Below, one piece after another: positions 15,362 through 20,603 of a DNA stretch of 42,260 nucleotides. Under the pieces are notes generated by a model that did not search any database, had not been told where the DNA came from, and saw only the letters and a program-made list of their open reading frames with translations. Origin of the DNA: a virus; IMG/VR virus record IMGVR_UViG_3300020468_000017, positions 1 to 42,260 of that record, one strand, 5' to 3'. Positions within the stretch are counted from its first letter, which is position 1. Every line of letters starts with the position of its first letter. The translations under genes and the position numbers were made by a program.

Positions 15362-15563
15362 TATGAGTTCCCCCTCTCTTAATCCAATAACTACCAGACG
15401 CAGTTCTATAATTATCTGCGTCAACATCAAAATAAGTTATTAGAGGTTTCATAGATTTGGAAAACCAATATTTACACTTGTCATTCCATTTACCATTTCT
15501 AGTAATAAACTTACCATGCTTTTTAGCATAGTAAGATATTTGGAAAGTTTCGCCATTTACCAT
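15351..15563 (-). CDS. hypothetical protein, 70 aa
   Basis: The ATG at 15563 follows GGAGG at a good distance. The product, starting MVNGETFQISYYAKKHGKF, is rich in Tyr, Trp and Lys and includes WNDKCKYWFSKSMKPL and ASGSYWIKRGG. It looks like a small compact beta-rich domain. It overlaps its neighbours by 7 and 11 bases. No family recognised. Confidence 0.55.
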   Translation of the reverse strand: MVNGETFQISYYAKKHGKFITRNGKWNDKCKYWFSKSMKPLITYFDVDADNYRTASGSYWIKRGGTHNDS

Positions 15564-15781
15564 GTCAAACCTCCAAACTCTATTGCAATTAAAATACATG
15601 CAGTACAAATTAAAAAGTTCATACCCAGTAAAAAAATACAATCTCTTTTTTGCGTTTTTTCTAAATCAAATAATCTCTTTCTTAATGAGAATATTAAATC
15701 GTTTTGTTTTTCGTTGTAAGATATTAATTGTCTATTAATATCGTTTTGTGCTTTATTACTTGCGTCTTGCGTTGCGTTCAT
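15557..15781 (-). CDS. small membrane protein with N-terminal coiled coil, 74 aa
   Basis: Residues 1-48 are polar and helical (NAQ-rich, ending in a Lys/Arg-rich RKRLFDLEKTQKR), and residues about 49-68 are a single membrane segment containing three cysteines or serines near ICTACILIAI. It is likely an inner-membrane protein with a cytoplasmic coiled coil. The start has an AGAAAGG site. The gene follows a strong 12-bp hairpin. Role unknown. Confidence 0.55.
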   Translation of the reverse strand: MNATQDASNKAQNDINRQLISYNEKQNDLIFSLRKRLFDLEKTQKRDCIFLLGMNFLICTACILIAIEFGGLTW

Positions 15782-15807
15782 TTTATACCTTTCTATGTTA
15801 GTTAGTA

Positions 15808-15838
15808 TTCTGGGATATTATATTAAAATATCCCAGAA
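15808..15838. terminator. 12-bp stem hairpin between 325-aa gene and small-protein genes
   Basis: TTCTGGGATATT (15808-15819) and AATATCCCAGAA (15827-15838) pair perfectly over 12 bp with a 7-base loop. It lies directly after the stop of the 325-aa gene and before the start of the next gene. It probably reduces read-through or processes the mRNA. The stem contains the GGGATATT element that also occurs in promoter regions elsewhere in the window. Confidence 0.65.
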
Positions 15839-15847
15839 AGCAATAGT

Positions 15848-16825
15848 CTAATTTAGACTTTCTTGTTGTTGTTTTTCGTATAATAGTCTTGCCTCAATTT
15901 TGGCTTTTCTATCTACGTTTTTGTTTTTCATGCCTTTAATTCTTTCGGCAAGATTTTTAGGATTATAAATAACTAGCCCTGTACTATTAGTTCTAATTAT
16001 TTCTGCGTCAGTAATATTAAGACCAAGTTCAGTACAAAGTTCCAATGCCTCGTCTAAATATTTATAACCTTTAAGACCAACTTTAATTTCTTTCATTTGG
16101 TCTAAAACAGATTGTATCCATTTTTGGTGTGCAATAACAAATTGACCTTTTGCCTGTTTCCAAGAAATTAAAAAGTTAAACTCTTGTTCATTACAAGCAA
16201 TAGACCTATCTCTACAATAATCTCTACCAATTAAATCTAATTGATATTTCTCATTCCATTGTTTGCCATAGCCACTATCTTTGTCGCCAAGATATTTATT
16301 ATTGTTATCACAATATTTTGTTTTGTGAGGGTTGTTATCTTTTCCCTCCTGTTCAATCAAAATATCTGGGTTGCAATCTTCCTGTGCTTTTAACTCATCA
16401 CGAAACAAAGCATAACCATATTGATTATCACTATGATAAGACGAATTGCTATCAGTATCAAAATCGCCATTTAATTTAAAATCAAAATGCTTTTCAATTT
16501 GTGCATCTTCAATTTTTAAATTGTTGTCATAATCTCTAGTTTCTTTTTTACCCATATAGTGAAAATGAAAACAACTATCTTTTGCAATCGTACTTACATT
16601 TTCAAACTTATTTTGTAAGTAGTATGCTTTTTCAACATCATCTTCAGTATAATGTTTTCGCACAATTTTTTCTGCCACTTTCCATGCGTCATCATTTATC
16701 TGAATTTGATTTGCTTTCAGTTCGTCATACTTTTTCTTTTCCTGTGTATCTTCTTGCTCTAAATGTACTCTCATTCTATTAGCAATCTTATTACGATACT
16801 CGGAATTTAATCGTATTCTACTCAT
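15848..16825 (-). CDS. hypothetical protein, 325 aa
   Basis: The ATG at 16825 (MSRIRLNSEYRNKIANRMRVHLEQ) has AAAGGA just upstream; the frame could extend 12 codons further. The N-terminus is basic and helical. A region near 75-90 reads NVSTIAKDSCFHFHYMG, and the middle is Asp/Asn/Lys-rich and low in hydrophobics. I recall similar sequences in marine phages with no function assigned. It is the first gene of the leftward run that leads to the terminase, so it may be an early regulator or host-interaction protein; that is a guess from position. Confidence 0.6.
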   Translation of the reverse strand: MSRIRLNSEYRNKIANRMRVHLEQEDTQEKKKYDELKANQIQINDDAWKVAEKIVRKHYTEDDVEKAYYLQNKFENVSTIAKDSCFHFHYMGKKETRDYDNNLKIEDAQIEKHFDFKLNGDFDTDSNSSYHSDNQYGYALFRDELKAQEDCNPDILIEQEGKDNNPHKTKYCDNNNKYLGDKDSGYGKQWNEKYQLDLIGRDYCRDRSIACNEQEFNFLISWKQAKGQFVIAHQKWIQSVLDQMKEIKVGLKGYKYLDEALELCTELGLNITDAEIIRTNSTGLVIYNPKNLAERIKGMKNKNVDRKAKIEARLLYEKQQQESLN

Positions 16826-16954
16826 GTTTCCTTTCGGTTGATTGTTTTTATTTATTTGCATAAAAATTAATTTATACTATTGAATTTATTTGTAAAGGGA
16901 TTATATAAGATATTATGTTATTATTTATAAAAACTTAATACTAAATGAAAGTTA

Positions 16955-16992
16955 GTCTGGGGTGTTGCTATCAGCGTGATGTACCCCCAGAC
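16955..16992. other. stem-loop in non-coding region
   Basis: GTCTGGGG (16955-16962) pairs with CCCCAGAC (16985-16992), and the stem extends by three more pairs past a single bulged A. The loop is 22 bases. It is the first of several inverted repeats in the stretch 16862-17383, which holds no convincing gene of its own. Confidence 0.55.
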
Positions 16993-17039
16993 AACATACA
17001 GAATTTACGAATTTTGTGTATGTCATTAAAGAGTCGACC

Positions 17040-17090
17040 TACAACACAAAGTCGGTTGTATTTGCACATGCTTAAAAAGGTCGTGTGCAA
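17040..17090. other. paired inverted repeats in non-coding region
   Basis: TACAAC (17040-17045) pairs with GTTGTA (17055-17060), and TTGCACA (17062-17068) pairs with TGTGCAA (17084-17090). Two adjacent stem-loops could therefore form in RNA or be bound as DNA by a dimeric protein. No coding frame covers them. Confidence 0.45.
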
Positions 17091-17120
17091 CTACAACTAG
17101 AAAAATTTTTATTTTTTTTT

Positions 17121-17224
17121 GGGTGGGCCCGCCCGGGCTCCTCATAATTGTTTTTTTTGGGTGGGCCCGCCAGGACTCCCCATAATGTTTTTTTTTGGGT
17201 GGGCCCGCCAGGGCTCCTCACAAT
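17121..17224. repeat. three tandem 38-bp units of GC-rich repeat with T-tracts
   Basis: Copies start at 17121, 17159 and 17197, exactly 38 bases apart. Each has a 28-base conserved part beginning GGGTGGGCCCGCC and ending with a CATAAT-like end. Each is followed or preceded by about ten bases that are mostly T. The three copies differ at only a few positions. A fourth copy is at 14408. The period is not a multiple of three, so this is not a coding repeat. Iteron-like origin, packaging site or transcriptional element are possible roles. Confidence 0.85.
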
Positions 17225-17237
17225 GGCCGCGAGCCAG

Positions 17238-17300
17238 CAAGCTTGTCAAGTAAATTATTTTTTTTATTATCTTGCATCTGGGATTAAATAGGATATATAT
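17238..17300 (+). promoter_or_regulatory. promoter region for the 73-aa gene
   Basis: AGCAAGCTTGTCAAG at 17236-17250 is the same CAAGCTTG(A/T)CAA block as precedes the two following genes. TTGCAT (17272-17277) and TATATA (17294-17299) lie 16 bases apart and would start transcription near 17306. That leaves an untranslated leader of about 80 bases before the ATG at 17384. The leader is GC-rich (GCCGCCGCCG) and could fold. Confidence 0.5.
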
Positions 17301-17383
17301 ACAGCTGGATCAGTTATCGCGCCGCCGCCGCTATTGCACAGGTAACCTGGCCTTATCTGGTCCATAACAAAAGGAGAAATAGT

Positions 17384-17605
17384 ATGAAAGTTAAAATAAA
17401 TATAGAATGGAGAAAAAGCAAACAGGAACCCGAGGCGCCTGAATACGTTATTCGAGACGCTTTGAAAATGGCCGGCTGGACTGTCGGACATATCGAGACT
17501 CAAGGCGTATGGGATGAAGACAAACCCGCAACGCCTCAAGGGCCGTGGAACCAGGACCGGCTGCCACATGAATGGATTGTCGATGGGTTTCTTACTGGGA
17601 AATAA
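17384..17605 (+). CDS. hypothetical protein, 73 aa (first gene of rightward cassette set)
   Basis: AAAAGGAGAAATAGT directly precedes the ATG, an excellent ribosome-binding site. The product starts MKVKINIEWRKSK and continues VIRDALKMAGWTVGHIETQGVW, with a C-terminal PHEWIVDGFLTGK. It is small, soluble and Trp-rich. No family is recognised. It is on the strand opposite to the large flanking operons, has its own promoter block and is followed 8 bases after its stop by a GC-rich hairpin. Base use is more GC-rich than the flanking leftward genes, which suggests acquired DNA. Confidence 0.65.
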   Translation: MKVKINIEWRKSKQEPEAPEYVIRDALKMAGWTVGHIETQGVWDEDKPATPQGPWNQDRLPHEWIVDGFLTGK

Positions 17606-17612
17606 ATTTAGA

Positions 17613-17633
17613 GGCCGGCCCGCTGGGCCGGCC
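17613..17633. terminator. GGCCGGCCC hairpin after 73-aa gene
   Basis: GGCCGGCCC (17613-17621) and GGGCCGGCC (17625-17633) form a perfect 9-bp all-GC stem with a GCT loop, 8 bases after the stop codon. No T-tract follows. It should be very stable and may end or protect the 73-aa transcript. Confidence 0.6.
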
Positions 17634-17667
17634 GCTGCACGCGCCCGGGATCCAGGACGTTGGGCCG

Positions 17668-17703
17668 CAAGCTCACAAGCTGCAAGCCTGCAAGCTCTCA
17701 AGC
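17668..17703. repeat. CAAGC array, five copies at 7-8 bp spacing
   Basis: CAAGC occurs at 17668, 17676, 17683, 17691 and 17699. The last copy merges into AGCTTGACA, the -35 box of the following promoter. The regular spacing and direct abutment on a promoter suggest a regulator-binding array; this is inference. Confidence 0.75.
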
Positions 17704-17732
17704 TTGACAATGGATCTGGGATATTGTAAGAT
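17704..17732 (+). promoter_or_regulatory. sigma70-type promoter for 76-aa gene
   Basis: TTGACA (17704-17709), a 17-base spacer and TAAGAT (17727-17732) form a near-consensus promoter. The spacer contains CTGGGATATT. Transcription should start near 17739, giving a short leader that holds AAGGAG before the ATG at 17753. Confidence 0.7.
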
Positions 17733-17752
17733 AATTAAAAAGGAGAAATAAT

Positions 17753-17983
17753 ATGGACAATAAAGACTACACAAGACGTAACAGGTTCAACGGTGAAAGC
17801 GTTGAACTTACACCCGAGGAAGCTAAGCGCCATGATGACATTTTTTATTATGAAGCTCTTGCCACACTCGAGGATAAAAAGGCAGGCATCGATGGCACTT
17901 CCAAACTTTGGGATAAGGTGCGAAGTAACCTGGATTGGTTCAGACAGCACAACGCCAAAGCTTATATGGTGTTATTAGACTAA
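17753..17983 (+). CDS. hypothetical protein, 76 aa (second rightward cassette)
   Basis: The ATG follows AAAAAGGAGAAATAAT, almost the same leader as the 73-aa gene. The acidic product begins MDNKDYTRRNRFNGE and includes LTPEEAKRHDDIFYYEALATL, then GTSKLWDKVRSNLDWFRQHN. It appears helical and soluble. No family is recognised. The stop overlaps by one base a further ATG at 17983. Confidence 0.65.
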   Translation: MDNKDYTRRNRFNGESVELTPEEAKRHDDIFYYEALATLEDKKAGIDGTSKLWDKVRSNLDWFRQHNAKAYMVLLD

Positions 17984-18213
17984 TGAAAAAAAATAGATAC
18001 AATGCAGCCGGACCAGCAATGGTCCGGGTGCTGTTAATACATTCAGACTGGCTCAGGGACAATGGCCACAAGCTACAAGCCACAAGCTGTAGAGCTCAAG
18101 CCGCAAGCTTGACAAGGAAATATTATTGTCGTATAGGATATTATAAGAAAGGAAAAATTACTTATGTTAATAAAAGAAGCAAAAAAAATAATTATATCAT
18201 TAAGCAAGCCTGA
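17983..18213 (+). CDS. doubtful 76-aa ORF read through a promoter cassette
   Basis: An ATG overlaps the stop of the 76-aa gene (TAATG) and opens a frame starting MKKNRYNAAGPAMVRVLLIH. It then translates the CAAGC array (HKLQATSCRAQAASLT), the -35 and -10 boxes and the ribosome-binding site of the next gene, and ends 50 bases inside that gene. The coupling supports translation; the passage through hairpin, repeat and promoter argues that only the first 25-30 codons, or none, matter. It may be a leader-type peptide. Confidence 0.35.
   Translation: MKKNRYNAAGPAMVRVLLIHSDWLRDNGHKLQATSCRAQAASLTRKYYCRIGYYKKGKITYVNKRSKKNNYIIKQA
18008..18027. terminator. CCGGACC hairpin after 76-aa gene
   Basis: CCGGACC (18008-18014) pairs with GGTCCGG (18021-18027) around a 6-base loop. 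It stands 25 bases after the stop of the 76-aa gene, matching the hairpin position after the 73-aa gene. No U-tract follows. Confidence 0.5.
18069..18108. repeat. CAAGC array, five copies at 7-bp period
   Basis: CAAGC occurs at 18069, 18076, 18083, 18097 and 18104, all on a 7-base register with one degenerate unit at 18090. As in the upstream cassette, the last copy runs into AGCTTGACA. Confidence 0.75.
18109..18137 (+). promoter_or_regulatory. sigma70-type promoter for GP88-like gene
   Basis: TTGACA (18109-18114), a 17-base spacer and TATAGG (18132-18137) lie directly after the CAAGC array. The -10 region continues as GGATATTATAAG. A ribosome-binding AAAGGA follows at about 18149, before the ATG at 18164. 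Confidence 0.65.
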
Positions 18214-18781
18214 CAAGATGCCTGGATATGCTTACGGCATACCGGCGCCAGAATGCAAAACTGGCTCAAAGCTCAGGTTAATTCCTAACAGCGTCTGCGC
18301 TGGCTGTTATGCCATGAAGGGTAACTATATTAGATTTCCTGAAATTATGAAGGCGCAATATAAAAGACTGGCAGCGTTGCAGGACCCGCGCTGGGTAGAT
18401 GCGATGGCCACTGTTATAAACTCACGAGCCGTGAGCAAACATAAAGTTTTTAGATGGCACGACGCCGGCGACGTGCAAGACCTGGACCACCTGAACAAGA
18501 TCTTCGAGGTGTGCAGGTTAACGCCGGGTATGCAGCACTGGATGCCAACGCGTGAAGCCTGGATAAGGGACCACCTTGAGCGATGTCCAAAAAATTTAAT
18601 TATAAGATTATCAATGACAATGATTGACCAGGCAGCCGCTGGGAGCTGGCCGCATACGTCGACTGTTACCACGAAGCCAGGCGCTCGAACCTGTCCGGCC
18701 CCGGACCAGGGCGGCCAGTGTGGCAGCTGTAGACAGTGCTGGTCTCATGATGTAACTAATATCAGTTACGGTAAACACTAA
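18164..18781 (+). CDS. GP88-family Cys-rich protein, 205 aa
   Basis: The sequence shows LSKPDKMPGYAYGIPAPEC, KLRLIPNSVCAGCYAMKGNY (about residues 38-57), FRWHDAGDVQDLDHLNKI (about 99-116), WMPTREAW and a C-terminal cluster CPAPDQGG, CGSCRQCW, then VSYGKH-like NISYGKH. This order matches the phage/actinophage gene product 88 family as I know it. The paired Cys clusters suggest a bound metal or Fe-S centre. The family's biochemical role is not established. The gene has its own promoter and ends in a TAATG overlap with the next frame. It uses more G and C than surrounding genes, consistent with transfer. Confidence 0.75.
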   Translation: MLIKEAKKIIISLSKPDKMPGYAYGIPAPECKTGSKLRLIPNSVCAGCYAMKGNYIRFPEIMKAQYKRLAALQDPRWVDAMATVINSRAVSKHKVFRWHDAGDVQDLDHLNKIFEVCRLTPGMQHWMPTREAWIRDHLERCPKNLIIRLSMTMIDQAAAGSWPHTSTVTTKPGARTCPAPDQGGQCGSCRQCWSHDVTNISYGKH

Positions 18782-18990
18782 TGTTTAGATCCCCGAAGTA
18801 TTATGCAGAGCTTAGGAAGAACGTCAGGCAGCAAGCTAGCAAGCTCACAAGCTCTCAAGCAAACGAACCGAGGGTTCGAGCCCGCAAGCCAAAGGCTCAA
18901 GCTTCAAGCCAGAGTCCACAAGCTCCAGGATCCTCGAGCCTGGGTACAAGCGAACCTTCCCCTTGTCCGGGGTACAAGCAACAAGGATAA
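18781..18990 (+). CDS. 69-aa ORF reading through CAAGC repeats
   Basis: The ATG overlaps the stop of the GP88-like gene (TAATG). The first residues, MFRSPKYYAELRKNVRQQ, look like a true protein start; the rest is Ser/Ala/Gln/Pro-rich (ASKLTSSQA, KPKAQASSQSPQAPG) and is the direct translation of the CAAGC repeat cluster. Its last 146 bases lie opposite the coding end of the VRR-NUC-like gene. It may be a real small protein with a low-complexity tail generated by the repeats, or a spurious extension. Confidence 0.4.
   Translation: MFRSPKYYAELRKNVRQQASKLTSSQANEPRVRARKPKAQASSQSPQAPGSSSLGTSEPSPCPGYKQQG
18832..18979. repeat. CAAGC cluster, about ten copies
   Basis: CAAGC occurs at 18832, 18840, 18848 and 18856 (8-bp period) and then irregularly at 18884, 18898, 18905, 18919, 18947 and 18975. 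Small hairpins such as CGAACC/GGTTCG are interspersed. Unlike the two upstream arrays it is not followed by TTGACA. It lies in the convergent overlap between the 69-aa frame and the nuclease gene. Confidence 0.7.
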
Positions 18991-19213
18991 ATGTATTCAA
19001 ATTATGTTTCATGTGAAACGCTATTTGGTGGGGTGAAAAGCGTATTTTATTAACTAATGTTAACTTTAACTCAACAGTGAAAAACCTGCCAGAATCATTA
19101 TAACCCAATAGATCGGGAGTGCCCAATAAGCTACGGTTTTCCAGTCTTGTCCAACTAATTTTACTTTTAATTCCTTTAAGCTCACGCCATAAATCCTTTT
19201 CTAATTTAATCAA
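18845..19213 (-). CDS. VRR-NUC-like PD-(D/E)XK nuclease, 122 aa
   Basis: Residues 27-50 read RSLLGTPDLLGY and FFTVELKL, giving P33, D34, E48 and K50 of the PD...ExK active site. A conserved-type Gln (Q63 in SPHQIAFH) follows. Length and order match VRR-NUC/Holliday-junction-resolvase-like nucleases found in phages. The substrate is probably branched or flap DNA. The last 30 residues (SGLKLEPLACGLEPSVRLLESL-like) are coded by the reverse strand of the CAAGC repeat cluster and are unlikely to be part of the fold. It converges on the rightward cassette set. Confidence 0.75.
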   Translation of the reverse strand: MIKLEKDLWRELKGIKSKISWTRLENRSLLGTPDLLGYNDSGRFFTVELKLTLVNKIRFSPHQIAFHMKHNLNTFILVACTPDKGKVRLYPGSRILELVDSGLKLEPLACGLEPSVRLLESL

Positions 19214-19230
19214 GTTAACGTACTCCTCGA

Positions 19231-19461
19231 TTACAATTTAGAAATGATCTTTCCCATCTTAATTTTGGGTGCAGCACAAGTTAAAACTAATCGATGTGTC
19301 TCTTGTTCTTTAATACCAATTATTTTATTTTCAAGAAGTTTCGCACCGGTAATGTCATAAAATTCTCCATTAGGTAATTCGATTTGAACTCTTGCGTTTT
19401 GGCATGTTGGAGACTTAAAAAACTTGTCTAATCCGTGTCTGAATGTCTTTCCGTCTATCAT
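19231..19461 (-). CDS. hypothetical protein, 76 aa
   Basis: A small protein, MIDGKTFRHGLDKFF, with CQNARVQIELPNGEFYDITGAKLL in the middle, probably a compact beta domain. It resembles conserved small proteins of marine phages, without known function. TTGCTA, 17 bases and TATAAA upstream on the minus strand form a plausible promoter overlapping the divergent terminase small-subunit promoter. No ribosome-binding site is obvious. Confidence 0.6.
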   Translation of the reverse strand: MIDGKTFRHGLDKFFKSPTCQNARVQIELPNGEFYDITGAKLLENKIIGIKEQETHRLVLTCAAPKIKMGKIISKL

Positions 19462-19471
19462 ATTTCTAGGG

Positions 19472-19499
19472 TTGTTTTATATCCCATATATTATATATT
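19472..19499 (+). promoter_or_regulatory. promoter for terminase small subunit
   Basis: TTGTTT (19472-19477) and TATATT (19494-19499) are 16 bases apart. The ATG at 19507 begins only 7 bases after the -10 box and lacks a ribosome-binding site, so the transcript may be leaderless. Confidence 0.45.
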
Positions 19500-19506
19500 A
19501 GCAAGT

Positions 19507-20031
19507 ATGAGTCAAGAAATTGTCAAAAAGAAGGCAGCATACCCAACTGAACTTACAGAAATGCAGAGAAGATTCTGTGAATATTTGATTATGAATGAGG
19601 GTAGAACTACCAGAACTGAAGCAGCTATACACGCTGGATACAGCCCAAAGTCTGCTACACAGGAAGCGGCAGGATTAATACAGAATCCAAAAATACAAAG
19701 ATATCTACAACATAGATCTAATGAGATTAACAGAGCATTTACTGTTACAAAAAACAATTATGTTAGACGTCAACAAGTATTATCGCAGGCATTAGTAGAA
19801 CAAGGTAAGATTAAAGATGCTGCACCATTTGAACAATTAATTGGTAAAGCAACAGGACAATTTGTTGAGACTCATTTACATGGTAATTTAAGTGATATGG
19901 CTAAAGAAGAAAAGCTAGAAGAAATTAAAAGATTAAAAACTTTACAAGAAGAAAGATTAAAACTAACTAATGAATCTTCGTTATCTTCTTCACCCAAGCC
20001 ATCGGAATCATCGTCCGATCCCCAAAAGTAA
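19507..20031 (+). CDS. terS: terminase small subunit (TerS)
   Basis: The ATG at 19507 is chosen because the upstream extension lies in the promoter region. The 174-aa protein has an N-terminal DNA-binding region with LTEMQRRFCEYLIMNEG, then RTEAAIHAGYSPKSATQEAAGLIQNPKIQRYL (about 35-65, in two pieces), the helix-turn-helix typical of Terminase_2-type small subunits. A central oligomerisation region follows, and a coiled, Lys/Glu-rich C-terminus ends in a Ser/Pro tail. It recognises the packaging site and hands DNA to TerL. The gene is on the opposite strand from, and 5.2 kb away from, terL. Confidence 0.85.
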   Translation: MSQEIVKKKAAYPTELTEMQRRFCEYLIMNEGRTTRTEAAIHAGYSPKSATQEAAGLIQNPKIQRYLQHRSNEINRAFTVTKNNYVRRQQVLSQALVEQGKIKDAAPFEQLIGKATGQFVETHLHGNLSDMAKEEKLEEIKRLKTLQEERLKLTNESSLSSSPKPSESSSDPQK

Positions 20032-20257
20032 AACCGTCTTCATCTTTATCGTAAGACGCAAATAACTTAATTGAGTTTTTATCTTTGGAATACAACCAAC
20101 CTTCATTAATTGGTTTAGCAAATTTCATTCTATCAAACTCTTTATCAGAGGCCCAACCAGAATCGCTAACACAATCAATCCATTCAACTCTTACTCTAGA
20201 ATAAGGAATGTCTGAACTGCTATCGTTGATAACTCTTTTTCTTTTCTTTTTGGGCAT
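19967..20257 (-). CDS. hypothetical protein, 96 aa
   Basis: The ATG at 20257 (MPKKKRKRVINDSS) is preferred over one eight codons earlier since it starts a typical basic tail. The body reads SRVRVEWIDCVSDSGWASDKEF and SIKLFASYDKDEDGFTFGDRT, a compact beta-rich, Trp-containing domain. I recall such proteins from marine phages but not a function. It converges with terS, overlapping its 3' end by 65 bases. Confidence 0.6.
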   Translation of the reverse strand: MPKKKRKRVINDSSSDIPYSRVRVEWIDCVSDSGWASDKEFDRMKFAKPINEGWLYSKDKNSIKLFASYDKDEDGFTFGDRTMIPMAWVKKITKIH

Positions 20258-20376
20258 AGCTAACGTATACACCTCTCTCAATGATTTTTAAATTTAAAAA
20301 TGCAAATCATATGCGCGCGTCCCTTATTTTGTTGGTATTGCTTGCTTATTTGATCATTTTAGTAAAATTGTATCTT

Positions 20377-20603
20377 TTGTAACCAATTGTATCCTGCTCT
20401 AGGATACAAATTTGAGCGAATAAGTGTTGGTATACAACAATTCTAGAATTTGTACCAATTGTAACCACTTTTAAAAAAAATTTTTTTTATTTTTTGTTTT
20501 TGTTTTGAAAAGGGTATACAAAGGGTACAAATGAAATTAGCCTATGATTTACTACACTTTTTGATCATTTTTTGTATCCTGAGCCTCTTTTGCCTGGGTA
20601 CAA
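20377..20603. repeat. cluster of about ten TTGTAnCC sites in both orientations
   Basis: TTGTAACC or TTGTATCC on either strand occurs at 20377, 20387, 20402 (reverse), 20459 and 20572. Related GGTATACAA, TTGTACC or GGTACAA sites lie at 20429, 20450, 20513, 20524 and 20597. The pair at 20387-20394 and 20402-20409 forms a perfect 8-bp inverted repeat with a 7-base spacer. The region 20282-20551 carries no gene and also holds a long A/T tract. The density is high enough to suggest repeated protein-binding sites, such as an origin or an operator. Confidence 0.7.

Noticed and set aside
17121-17224. Possible CRISPR array
   Set aside because: Repeats are regular, but the spacers are about ten bases of nearly pure T rather than unique 30-base spacers, and no cas genes are near.
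17267-17710. Minus-strand open frame of about 147 codons in the cassette region
   Set aside because: It runs antisense over the 73-aa gene, its hairpin and its promoter, and the sequence is Arg/Pro/Ala-rich as expected from GC-rich non-coding DNA.
18866-18892. tRNA-like T-arm (GGTTCGAGCCC)
   Set aside because: The stem pairs poorly beyond three bases and no acceptor, D or anticodon arm is present; a simple CGAACC/GGTTCG hairpin explains it.
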